From assembly GCA_049602715.1 (NCBI GenBank), contig JBMYRX010000047.1, forward strand, positions 1 to 14,707: a stretch of 14,707 nucleotides of DNA, read 5' to 3'. The position numbers and the translations under genes were made by a program. This DNA is from GCA-2697345 sp049602715 (GTDB lineage Bacteria > Pseudomonadota > Alphaproteobacteria > Rhodobacterales > Rhodobacteraceae). A model generated the notes under the pieces. That model saw only the letters and a list, made by a program, of their open reading frames with translations, made no database searches and was not told where the DNA came from. Shown piece after piece: positions 1 to 7,167 of the stretch. Each line of letters begins with the position of its first letter. The first letter of the stretch is position 1.

Positions 1-1101
1 TCAATTCTAGGTGCGATAAATATGATTACGACATTTCTTAACATGCGAACACCTGGCATGACTCTGCATAAAGTACCTCTATTTTCATGGTCAATATTTG
101 TTACTGCATGGCTAATATTACTATCGCTACCTGTTTTAGCGGGAGCAATAACTATGCTTCTAACAGATCGAAACTTCGGAACGACATTTTTTCAAGCTAG
201 TGGCGGTGGTGATCCAGTTCTATACCAGCACTTATTATGGTTTTTTGGACACCCAGAGGTTTATATAATAATTGTTCCAGGTTTCGGAATAATAAGTCAT
301 GTAATAGCAACTTTCTCAAGGAAACCCGTATTTGGATATCTGCCCATGGTTTATGCGATGGTTGCTATTGGCGCATTGGGATTTGTCGTGTGGGCCCACC
401 ATATGTACACCGTTGGTTTATCTCTCACACAGCAATCCTATTTTATGTTAGCAACGATGGTCATAGCTGTGCCAACTGGTATCAAGATCTTTTCTTGGAT
501 AGCTACAATGTGGGGTGGCTCAATTGACTTTAAAACACCAATGTTATGGGCATTTGGATTTTTATTTTTATTTACCTTGGGAGGTGTTACCGGAATAGTA
601 TTGGCTCAAGCTGGAGTAGATAGGGCCTATCATGATACCTATTATGTTGTAGCGCATTTCCATTACGTTATGTCTCTTGGAGCAGTCTTTGCTATATTTG
701 CTGGGATTTACTTCTACCTTCCAAAAATGTCGGGGAGGATGTATCCTGAGTGGGCTGGGAAAGTTCATTTCTGGACAATGTTTATAGGAGCTAACATAAC
801 ATTTTTCCCTCAACATTTTTTAGGAAGGCAAGGAATGCCGCGACGGTATATTGATTACCCCGAAGCTTTTGCTTACTGGAACTATGTGTCAAGTTGGGGT
901 GCTTTTTTATCCTTCGCGTCATTCGTTTTCTTTATTGGTGTGATGATATATACTCTTACAGCCGGAAAACGTGTTACTAAGAATAACCCATGGAATGAAT
1001 ATGCTGACACATTAGAGTGGACTTTACCTTGTCCACCACCAGAACATACATTTGAGATTTTGGTTAAACAGTCAGAGTGGGATAAAGAACACACACATTA
1101 G
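1..1101 (+). CDS. ctaD: Cytochrome c oxidase subunit I, aa3 type (5' partial)
   Basis: Catalytic subunit of the terminal heme-copper oxidase in the cytoplasmic membrane; it reduces O2 to water with electrons from cytochrome c and pumps protons. The reading frame is open to base 1 (SILGAIN before the first internal Met), so the first ATG at 22 is not the start; the N-terminal part with helices I-IV and one heme a ligand lies outside the window. Helices V-XII are present. Visible active-site motifs are HPEVY (codon 250, CuB His and the Tyr cross-linked to it), the HH pair in WAHHMY (codons 397 and 400, CuB ligands), GIKIFSW with the K-channel Lys, and HFH (codons 655 and 661, heme a3 and heme a ligands). 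The C-terminal tail (NPWNEYADTLEW, CPPPEHTFE) is typical of alphaproteobacterial enzymes. The gene converges on the YqeY-like gene 16 bases away. Confidence 0.96.
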   Translation, partial: SILGAINMITTFLNMRTPGMTLHKVPLFSWSIFVTAWLILLSLPVLAGAITMLLTDRNFGTTFFQASGGGDPVLYQHLLWFFGHPEVYIIIVPGFGIISHVIATFSRKPVFGYLPMVYAMVAIGALGFVVWAHHMYTVGLSLTQQSYFMLATMVIAVPTGIKIFSWIATMWGGSIDFKTPMLWAFGFLFLFTLGGVTGIVLAQAGVDRAYHDTYYVVAHFHYVMSLGAVFAIFAGIYFYLPKMSGRMYPEWAGKVHFWTMFIGANITFFPQHFLGRQGMPRRYIDYPEAFAYWNYVSSWGAFLSFASFVFFIGVMIYTLTAGKRVTKNNPWNEYADTLEWTLPCPPPEHTFEILVKQSEWDKEHTH

Positions 1102-1117
1102 TTACCCTAGGGCTTTT

Positions 1118-1579
1118 TTAACTGCTAAGAGACTCTTTAACCACTTGCCCGGCAAAACTGAAGTCTATTTGACCAGTATACCTGCTTTTTAATAAGCCCA
1201 TAACCTTTCCCATATCTCGAATGTTTGCAGCCTGCACCGTGTTAATCGCTTCCTCAACCGCCTTCTTAGTTTGCTCTTCATTGAGCTTCTTAGGTAAAAA
1301 TTCTTCTATGACCGCTATTTCATCTTGCTCTTTTAGTGCAAGTTCAAGCCTACCCCCTTCTTCGTAAGCCTTTATGCTCTCTTGTCTCTGCTTTACCATT
1401 TTTGATAATATAGCTAAGATATCAGCCTCAACAACTTCTCTACTTTCTACACGGAGAGCTATATCTCGATCCTTAATCGCCGCATTGATTAGTCTAAGGG
1501 TGCCTAACCTTAAGGTATTCTTTGCTTTGAGAGCATCCTTTAATGAATCAGATATTCTTCCCCGTATATCGATAGACAT
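1118..1579 (-). CDS. yqeY: GatB/YqeY domain-containing protein
   Basis: A 153-residue protein of the YqeY family, a helical domain also found at the C-terminus of the GatB subunit of tRNA-dependent amidotransferase. Free-standing YqeY is proposed to have a tRNA-related role, but no reaction is firmly assigned. Recognisable stretches are the N-terminal RISDSLKDALKAK with LGTLRLINAAIKD, the central KMVKQRQESIKAYEEGGR, EEFLPKKLNEEQ, and the C-terminal MGKVMGLLKSRYTGQIDFS. The length is normal for the family. A GTG start at 1594 is possible, but the ATG at 1579 is preceded at 5-base spacing by GAGGA, which lies inside the longer reading, and it gives the usual family N-terminus; I therefore use 1579. 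The gene is divergent from carA, an arrangement I recall from other alphaproteobacteria. Confidence 0.93.
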   Translation of the reverse strand: MSIDIRGRISDSLKDALKAKNTLRLGTLRLINAAIKDRDIALRVESREVVEADILAILSKMVKQRQESIKAYEEGGRLELALKEQDEIAVIEEFLPKKLNEEQTKKAVEEAINTVQAANIRDMGKVMGLLKSRYTGQIDFSFAGQVVKESLSS

Positions 1580-1716
1580 GTGCTTCCTCGTCACTATTTA
1601 CCTAAGGACCGCCGTCTACTGATAAATTATGTCTTTTACAACACTTAATCGTATATCAAGGTTGACCAGATGATTTTTGGACCATAGGTTTCTTTCTGCT
1701 AAACGGAGAGAAACTT
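1580..1716. promoter_or_regulatory. Divergent yqeY/carA intergenic region
   Basis: A 137-base AT-rich spacer that must hold promoters for both flanking genes. On the plus strand TTGACC (1662-1667) followed 17 bases later by TAGGTT (1685-1690) is a weak sigma-70-like candidate for carA; the -35 is good and the -10 poor. The carA Shine-Dalgarno (GGAGAG, about 1705-1710) is clear. On the minus strand I see no convincing -35/-10 pair, only CATAAT around 1626-1631. No riboswitch-like structure, leader peptide or PurR/ArgR-type operator was recognised. Confidence 0.35.
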
Positions 1717-2859
1717 ATGAAATCCAAACCAACTGCCTGCTTAGTCCTTGCCGATGGAACAATTTTCTATGGTAAGGGTTTTGGAAAAATTGGTACAACT
1801 AGTGCTGAATTATGTTTCAATACCTCTATGACTGGCTACCAGGAAATAACTACTGATCCGTCATACGCTGGGCAATTAATTACTTTTACATTTCCGCATA
1901 TAGGAAATACTGGTGTAAATATTGAGGATAATGAGGCTGTAAAGTCATTTGCTGAAGGTATAATTGTCAAATGGGACCCAACAGAGCCTTCAAATTGGAG
2001 GAGTCAAGAATCACTTTCAAAATGGTTAGTAGATAATAATCTGATATGCATGGGTAACGTAGATACAAGAAGGTTGACGCGTGAAATAAGGTCTCAGGGA
2101 GCGCCTAATGTTACTATCTCTCACAATCCAGAAGGTAACTTTAATATAGAGGAAATGGTACTACAAGCGAGATCTTTTAAGGGTTTAGAAGGTAAAGACT
2201 TAGCAATCGAAGTTACCTGTGAAAAGGCCTATGAATGGAATGAAACCAAATGGATTTGGCCACACGGTCATTCAAATATTGAAAAAAGTCACCATAATTT
2301 AGTTGCTATTGATTATGGAGCAAAACGTAATATTCTGCGCTGTCTTGCAAGCACTGGCTGTCATATTACTGTTCTACCAGCGAAATCTACTGCAGAAGAA
2401 GTACTTTCTTATGCTCCTGATGGTATCTTCCTTTCTAACGGACCAGGAGACCCTGCAGCTACAGGTGAATACGCTGTTCCAGTAATCAAAGACTTGATTA
2501 AGCAATCTATCCCTATCTTTGGGATATGTTTAGGACATCAGATGTTAGCATTAGCATTAGGTGCAAAAACAATAAAAATGAACCATGGACATCACGGAGC
2601 AAATCACCCAGTGAAAGATTTAGAGACTGACAAGGTTGAAATAACTTCAATGAATCATGGCTTTACAGTAGATAGTCAAACTCTTCCTGATGACGTTATA
2701 GAAACTCATATATCACTTTTTGACGGTTCAAATTGTGGAATAAGATCAGAAGCTCATAATGCATTTAGTGTTCAATACCACCCAGAGGCCTCACCAGGGC
2801 CTCAAGATAGTTACTACCTGTTTGAAAAGTTTTTTAATAAAATTTCAAAAACAAAATAA
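1717..2859 (+). CDS. carA: Carbamoyl-phosphate synthase small (glutaminase) subunit
   Basis: Glutamine-hydrolysing subunit of carbamoyl-phosphate synthase. It releases ammonia from glutamine and channels it to the CarB subunit, supplying carbamoyl phosphate for pyrimidine and arginine synthesis in the cytoplasm. The 380-residue length matches the family. The N-terminal CPSase small-chain domain (LVLADGTIFYGKGFG, FNTSMTGYQEI, DPSYAGQLITFTFPHIGNTG) is followed by a class I glutamine amidotransferase domain from about residue 195. The triad is intact: nucleophile Cys271 in FGICLGHQ, and His355 and Glu357 in YHPEASPGPQDS. The oxyanion strand SNGPGDP is also present. The ATG at 1717 has GGAGAG about 6 bases upstream. 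CarB is not next to it; separated carA and carB genes are common in this group. The gene is followed by a long gap rather than an operon partner. Confidence 0.97.
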   Translation: MKSKPTACLVLADGTIFYGKGFGKIGTTSAELCFNTSMTGYQEITTDPSYAGQLITFTFPHIGNTGVNIEDNEAVKSFAEGIIVKWDPTEPSNWRSQESLSKWLVDNNLICMGNVDTRRLTREIRSQGAPNVTISHNPEGNFNIEEMVLQARSFKGLEGKDLAIEVTCEKAYEWNETKWIWPHGHSNIEKSHHNLVAIDYGAKRNILRCLASTGCHITVLPAKSTAEEVLSYAPDGIFLSNGPGDPAATGEYAVPVIKDLIKQSIPIFGICLGHQMLALALGAKTIKMNHGHHGANHPVKDLETDKVEITSMNHGFTVDSQTLPDDVIETHISLFDGSNCGIRSEAHNAFSVQYHPEASPGPQDSYYLFEKFFNKISKTK

Positions 2860-3152
2860 ACTTTATTTATTATTTAAGAAATTATTTTTAATCTTTATTC
2901 TTTTGAGCTTAAATTTTTAGTTTGTTATTCAAAAGTTCTCTAGAGATATGCTAAGAGATTTTCAGGGGGTCCTTCTCTCCTGATAATCCACAGCTTTAAT
3001 AGTTTTTTAAATTCTTCCTCTAAAAAAGTTTCTCCCCGCGCCTCGTATGCCATAGGGTTAGACGTTAATGATGTTAGAAACGCTAGATTATATCCTACTA
3101 TTAAATAAAACTCATAAATTTTTTATATTTTTACCTTGCAAATAATCAGTAC
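2860..3152. other. Intergenic region between carA and the TRAP receptor gene
   Basis: About 290 very AT-rich bases. The first 70 contain only weak AT stems; CTTTTGA (2900-2906) with TCAAAAG (2929-2935) could fold with a long loop, but this is not a convincing terminator. The middle (2940-3053) is less AT-rich and holds a minus-strand 37-codon ORF described separately. Upstream of the receptor gene, TTAGAA (about 3074-3079) and TACTAT 16 bases downstream are a weak plus-strand promoter candidate. No known RNA family was recognised. Confidence 0.4.
2940..3053 (-). CDS. Possible small protein, 37 residues, unknown
   Basis: A short minus-strand ORF from ATG at 3053 to TAG at 2940-2942. The product starts MAYEARGETFLEEEFKKLL and ends RREGPPENLLAYL: an acidic and basic amphipathic helix, a PP turn, then a short leucine-rich end. 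The composition is protein-like rather than the Lys/Asn/Phe/Ile noise expected of AT-rich spacer, and the codons are locally richer in G and C than the flanks. A TATAAT hexamer lies on the same strand at 3102-3097, about 44 bases before the ATG. Against it, there is no Shine-Dalgarno, and the frame stays open about 22 codons upstream of the ATG without ATG, GTG or TTG, so it could instead be the remnant of a longer gene. I do not recognise a family; the helix-P-helix pattern only faintly recalls NepR-type anti-sigma factors. Confidence 0.3.
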   Translation of the reverse strand: MAYEARGETFLEEEFKKLLKLWIIRREGPPENLLAYL

Positions 3153-3191
3153 GTGTGGTCCGCTGACTGGCATAAATCTAAGGAGAAAAAT

Positions 3192-4223
3192 ATGAAATAT
3201 TCAAAACCTTTTATGATGATTATATCAATGCTCTTAATGAGTATTGGAGCAGTAAAAGCGGAAGTATTTTCCGCCGAAACATCTCAAGTTGGGGGCGCTG
3301 GTCATACAGTCACGGTTGCGATGTCCGTAATTGCGAAAAACACTGGAAACGGTGAAATTCAAATACAAGATGGGCAAACATTAACTAAATCAGGTATTAA
3401 TTTAGCCTTGGGAAAATCTGATATAGTTACTATTCCAAACGCTGTGTATAATTTAATGTCTCGTGGAGTAGGTCCTTACTCAAAAATGGGCAAAGAAAAA
3501 TCTAGTCAAATGGCCGGTGAAATACAGGCTTTATTTGGTTTTGTTGGAGCTATATTTTTACCTATGACTTTTCAAGATTCAGGAATTGAGACGTGGGAGG
3601 ACTTTAAAGGTAAAAAAGTTTTTGTCGGTCCTCCAAAAGGAGCAGCTGCAGTTAATGCGATAAATTTAATCAAAACAGTTACAGGTTACGAACCAGGTGT
3701 AGATTATGAAGAACTCCGCTTTGGCTGGGGTGCCGCACAACAGGCAATGTTAGACAGAAAAATTGACGTTATGATACGAACTGCGACGGAACCAAGTCCT
3801 TTAGTTCAACAATTAATTTCTGCAGGTGACATTCGCATCTTTGGCGCTCCAAAAGCAATTGTTGATGGCCCTGAATGGACGAACTTCACAACAAAGTTTG
3901 GTGGCCAAGGAGGATCAATTTCTACTAAAACCTACCCTACTGGCGTAGAATACGTTGATGCTGATGGAGATAGGGCACATACATTTTTAGCTACTTTTTT
4001 TCTAGGTGTTAATAAGAATATGCCAGAAGAAACTGCCTATAATCTAACAAAAATGGTTTATTCAAATATGGACCAAGTCTATGGTTCTGGAGCTTTTATG
4101 AGAAATCTCAGAATCGAAGAGGGTGTGTTTGGAATGGCCGGGACACCCGGTCTAAAACTACATCCTGGCGCTATACGTGCTCATGAAGAAAACGGGTTAG
4201 ATATTCCAGCACAATTTAAGTAA
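3192..4223 (+). CDS. TRAP transporter solute receptor, TAXI family
   Basis: Periplasmic substrate-binding protein of a tripartite ATP-independent periplasmic (TRAP) uptake system; it captures a small organic solute and delivers it to the permease encoded next. The 343-residue product has a signal peptide (MKYSK, a hydrophobic Met/Ile/Leu core, AVKA cleavage after about residue 23). TAXI-type features follow: SAETSQVGG in the first binding strand, GQTLTKSGINLALGKSDI, WEDFKGKKVFVGPPKG, and a C-terminal LKLHPGAIRAHEENG like the LHPGA..YY end of the family. I chose ATG 3192 over ATG 3153 because AGGAG (3181-3185) sits 6 bases before it and only this start gives a clean signal peptide. Characterised TAXI proteins bind glutamate or 2-oxo acids, but binding residues are not conserved enough to assign a substrate here. 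It lies 70 bases upstream of the permease with a hairpin between. Confidence 0.9.
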   Translation: MKYSKPFMMIISMLLMSIGAVKAEVFSAETSQVGGAGHTVTVAMSVIAKNTGNGEIQIQDGQTLTKSGINLALGKSDIVTIPNAVYNLMSRGVGPYSKMGKEKSSQMAGEIQALFGFVGAIFLPMTFQDSGIETWEDFKGKKVFVGPPKGAAAVNAINLIKTVTGYEPGVDYEELRFGWGAAQQAMLDRKIDVMIRTATEPSPLVQQLISAGDIRIFGAPKAIVDGPEWTNFTTKFGGQGGSISTKTYPTGVEYVDADGDRAHTFLATFFLGVNKNMPEETAYNLTKMVYSNMDQVYGSGAFMRNLRIEEGVFGMAGTPGLKLHPGAIRAHEENGLDIPAQFK

Positions 4224-4236
4224 TACAAAAAGATAT

Positions 4237-4265
4237 GTTTCCCGGTTAAATATTAATCGGGAAAC
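4237..4265 (+). terminator. Intergenic hairpin between TRAP receptor and permease genes
   Basis: GTTTCCCG (4237-4244) and CGGGAAAC (4258-4265) form a perfect 8-bp outer stem. The 13 bases between them continue the helix with one G-T and four A-T pairs, leaving an ATA loop, so 13 pairs in total. No T-run follows (TCCATA). I infer a 3' stabilising or processing hairpin, or a partial terminator, that keeps receptor mRNA above permease mRNA, as commonly seen in operons that begin with a binding-protein gene. Complete termination is unlikely because the permease gene has no other obvious promoter. Confidence 0.6.
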
Positions 4266-4293
4266 TCCATACACAAGATAATAGGTAGTCAAC

Positions 4294-6405
4294 TTGACAG
4301 CTAAATCTAAAAAAGTTCAGGATAATAAAATCCCATTTAATAAAACGATAGCTCGATTATTAGGTGGATTTACGGTCCTATTTGCATTAGTGGCAGCTTT
4401 TCCCAATTTTTCGTTTCTACCAAATATAAGTATTTATGAAGAGATATCAAAGCCAGTGGTTTTTGTTGGTCTTATGGTAGCTATGGTAATTATCAAACCA
4501 TTTAGCACTTCTACTTTTGTAATCAAAATTTTTGGTAAGTTCACATGGGTATTAGATCTCGTATTAATAGCAATAATAGTACTTTTTGCTGGGACTTACC
4601 TTCATGAAATTATTGTGGAAAAACCTGAATTATTTCCTAGCTGGATCCATATGGATTCAGATCCGATGATGAGAGTTTTTGAAGGCCAACCGTTATGGAT
4701 TATTATCGTTGCTTTAATTACCACAGTTGCCTTACTCATAATGAATGTAAGAGTATGGGGTTGGCCTATAGTAATCGTTGCACTAGTTGGCAGCATTTAT
4801 GCGATCCTTACAGCTTTGCTAACGTATTTTGGGCTTACTAATAACAGTGTATTCTTAACCTATAAATTGGGTGCTTTAGATCCATTGACTGAAATTAGAA
4901 AATTTTTGATTATTGGCGACGCTCATTCCTTACTTGGAAGATTTCCGTCGATATTACTCAGAATAGTTATGCCCTTCATAGTATTGGGATCAATTTTTGC
5001 AGTTACTGGAGGAGGCACTTCTCTCATAAGACTTGCTTTCAATTTAACGAGAAAAATGCGTGGTGGGCCTGCCCATGCAGCTATTCTCTCATCAAGTTTA
5101 TTTGGTACAATGTCTGGAGGACCTGTAGTTAACGTCTTATCCACTGGCGTGCTAACAATACCCATGATGGTTAAACGTAAATTCACGGGTATATTTTCGG
5201 GTGGAGTGGAAGCTGCGGCATCTAGTGGTGGCCAAATCGTACCCCCCGTTATGGGTATTGCGGCATTTTTTTTGGCAAACTTTACGGGAGTGAATTATTC
5301 ACTAGTTATAATTGCAGCCCTAATACCAGCAGTATTATATTATTTTAGTTTATTCTTATCGGTAGTCTTTGAGTCTCGTAGACTGAATATTGAACCGATT
5401 GGGGAAGTCACTGAAGATATAAAGATGCAAAATCAAGATTGGCTTAATCTTCTAATTATAGTGGTCCCGATTGGAATTATTATAGCTGTACTTGCGTCTG
5501 GGTTATTTTCTGTTACCGCTGCTGGGTTGCTAGCTTTGATCGCTTTAATACCACTATCCTTTATCGATCCGGAAATTAGAAAAAAACCTTCAATACTTTT
5601 ATCTGCTTTTGGAGACGCAAGTTTAAATGCTGGAAGAATACTACTTCTATTTATGGCAGTTGGTGTAATTGACAGTGCTCTTAGCGCTACTGGTTTTCCA
5701 AATGCCTTTGGAAATCTTCTTTTAAGTTCCGGGAATAATTTACAAGCGTTTAGTGTATTTGGCTTTAATATAACTTTATCAGCAAATATCTTTTTAATTG
5801 TCGTTTTAATTATCACTATGATTTCTGCTTTAATTCTTGGTATGGGAATGCCTACTCTACCAGCCTATGCAAATGTAGCAATTGTTGTTGGTGGAGCGCT
5901 TACAACTCTCGGCCTCTCATTTTTCACCTCGCATATGTTTGTTTTTTACTTTGCTGTCGCTTCAGCAATTACTCCACCAGTGGCAATAGCTGCTTTTGCT
6001 GCGTCTTCTATAACCGGCGAAGACCCTTTTAGAACTGGTTTTGCAGCGGTTAGAGTCGGAATAACAATGTTCATAGTCCCTTTCATATTTGTATTTTATC
6101 CAGAACTTCTTGTGATAAATGATGCTTTTATTGCTGACAAAATGACAGGTGAATTTATCCCTTCTCGGCCCAATGGATTTGAAATTCAACAATTTTTATC
6201 AATTATACCAAGAACTTTACTTGCACTTTACCTAATTAGTAGTGCTCTTAGTAATTTTGATATCAAAACTATAGGTAACTGGGAAAAGTATCTAAGATTA
6301 GGGCTAGCTATTTTAATCCTAACAATACCTATATCTATCCACGGCCCGGCTGTTATTTTTGCTTTAGGGTTACTTTTTTATCATCGTAAAAAAACTAGTC
6401 AGTAA
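4294..6405 (+). CDS. TRAP transporter fused permease (4TM + 12TM, DctQ-DctM type)
   Basis: Inner-membrane component of the TRAP system, 703 residues. It imports the solute handed over by the TAXI receptor using an ion gradient. The first 200 or so residues carry about five hydrophobic segments replacing the separate small DctQ-like subunit; the rest is a DctM-type large subunit. Diagnostic DctM motifs occur in both halves: GGPAHAAILSSSLFGTMSGG (from about residue 257) with SSGGQIVPPVMG (from about 310), then LGMGMPTLPAYA (from about 515) with SAITPPVAIAAFAASSI. Such fused permeases are the normal partners of TAXI receptors. Translation starts at TTG 4294, with AGGT (4283-4286) 7 bases upstream giving MTAKSKKVQDNK; no in-frame ATG offers a better start. 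A shorter start would remove the first membrane segment. Confidence 0.93.
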   Translation: MTAKSKKVQDNKIPFNKTIARLLGGFTVLFALVAAFPNFSFLPNISIYEEISKPVVFVGLMVAMVIIKPFSTSTFVIKIFGKFTWVLDLVLIAIIVLFAGTYLHEIIVEKPELFPSWIHMDSDPMMRVFEGQPLWIIIVALITTVALLIMNVRVWGWPIVIVALVGSIYAILTALLTYFGLTNNSVFLTYKLGALDPLTEIRKFLIIGDAHSLLGRFPSILLRIVMPFIVLGSIFAVTGGGTSLIRLAFNLTRKMRGGPAHAAILSSSLFGTMSGGPVVNVLSTGVLTIPMMVKRKFTGIFSGGVEAAASSGGQIVPPVMGIAAFFLANFTGVNYSLVIIAALIPAVLYYFSLFLSVVFESRRLNIEPIGEVTEDIKMQNQDWLNLLIIVVPIGIIIAVLASGLFSVTAAGLLALIALIPLSFIDPEIRKKPSILLSAFGDASLNAGRILLLFMAVGVIDSALSATGFPNAFGNLLLSSGNNLQAFSVFGFNITLSANIFLIVVLIITMISALILGMGMPTLPAYANVAIVVGGALTTLGLSFFTSHMFVFYFAVASAITPPVAIAAFAASSITGEDPFRTGFAAVRVGITMFIVPFIFVFYPELLVINDAFIADKMTGEFIPSRPNGFEIQQFLSIIPRTLLALYLISSALSNFDIKTIGNWEKYLRLGLAILILTIPISIHGPAVIFALGLLFYHRKKTSQ

Positions 6406-6481
6406 AGTTACTCAAAAAATATCGATTCCACTTAATTACTATAATTATTGAACTTTATATTTAGATGTTTAAAAGGTGTTT

Positions 6482-7129
6482 ATGATTTCAAAAAGTTTTA
6501 GTGATATTAATCATTGGGTTTTCGATCTGGATAATACTCTCTATCCACCAGAGGCCCGTCTTTTTGACCAAATCGAAATAAAAATGACAGAGTGGGTTTC
6601 ACAAAAGCTTTCTATTTCTTCGCAACAAGCAAATATTCTTCGTAAGAAATACTGGAAGAATTATGGTACTACTTTAGCAGGGCTGATGAGAGAGCATCAC
6701 ATAAAACCTGATGATTACCTTGCTTATGTTCATGATATATCGTTTGACTCTTTAGAAAATGATCCAATATTAAAGAGGCTTATTGAAGCACTTCCCGGAC
6801 GAAAGATTGTGTATACTAATGGTACTGCACCTTACGCAAAGAATGTTTTGCAGGCATTAGGTTTAGAGTCTGTCTTTGACCATGTCTACGGGGTAGAAAA
6901 TGCAAATTATTTTCCCAAACCTGAAGAAAAAGCCTACAAAATTATTTTTGCAAAAGATCAATTAATACCCTTTAAAAGCGCAATGTTTGAAGATGAACCA
7001 AGGAATTTGAGAGTCCCCTATCTTTTGGGTATGAAAACAGTTTTTGTATCGCCAAAAATCCAAGAAAAAAGTTTTATAGACTTTCACACTAAGAGTCTCA
7101 GCGGCTTTCTGAAGCAGTTAATTACTTAA
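6482..7129 (+). CDS. HAD-family hydrolase, pyrimidine 5'-nucleotidase-like
   Basis: A 215-residue cytoplasmic phosphatase of the haloacid dehalogenase superfamily, subfamily IA, resembling the pyrimidine 5'-nucleotidase (Sdt1-like) group, which dephosphorylates UMP/CMP-type nucleotides. All four HAD motifs are present: FDLDNTLYP with nucleophile Asp15 and acid/base Asp17; YTNGT with Thr112; FPKPE with Lys146; and FEDEPRNLRVP with Asp171. The helical cap lies between motifs I and II. An overlapping GTG at 6476 is possible, but ATG 6482 has AAAAGG ending 5 bases upstream and a normal N-terminus, so I use it. It sits 76 bases after the TRAP permease and 38 before the flavin hydroxylase on the same strand; no shared pathway is evident. 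The substrate is inferred from family resemblance only. Confidence 0.88.
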   Translation: MISKSFSDINHWVFDLDNTLYPPEARLFDQIEIKMTEWVSQKLSISSQQANILRKKYWKNYGTTLAGLMREHHIKPDDYLAYVHDISFDSLENDPILKRLIEALPGRKIVYTNGTAPYAKNVLQALGLESVFDHVYGVENANYFPKPEEKAYKIIFAKDQLIPFKSAMFEDEPRNLRVPYLLGMKTVFVSPKIQEKSFIDFHTKSLSGFLKQLIT

Positions 7130-7167
7130 GTCTTCTAGTTTTTGACAGTTAGTACTAATTATTGGGT

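Noticed and set aside
237..527. Plus-strand 96-codon frame inside cytochrome oxidase subunit I
   Set aside because: It overlaps the unmistakable oxidase frame, which contains the heme and copper ligands, and has no family features.
1101..1122. CCCTAGGG palindrome followed by six T between ctaD and yqeY as a terminator
   Set aside because: The stem would be 3 bp with a 2-base loop, too small to terminate; a larger fold could not be found.
1717..2859. carA without adjacent carB as evidence of a broken operon
   Set aside because: Separated carA and carB genes are common in alphaproteobacteria, and carA itself is intact.
5433..5816. Antisense 127-codon frame within the TRAP permease
   Set aside because: A mirror of a conserved membrane-protein coding region; its Ile/Lys/Pro-rich composition is what the antisense of hydrophobic codons gives.
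6406..6481. TTAATT with TATATT 18 bases later as a promoter for the HAD gene
   Set aside because: The spacer is so AT-rich that similar matches occur at many offsets; not distinguishable from chance.
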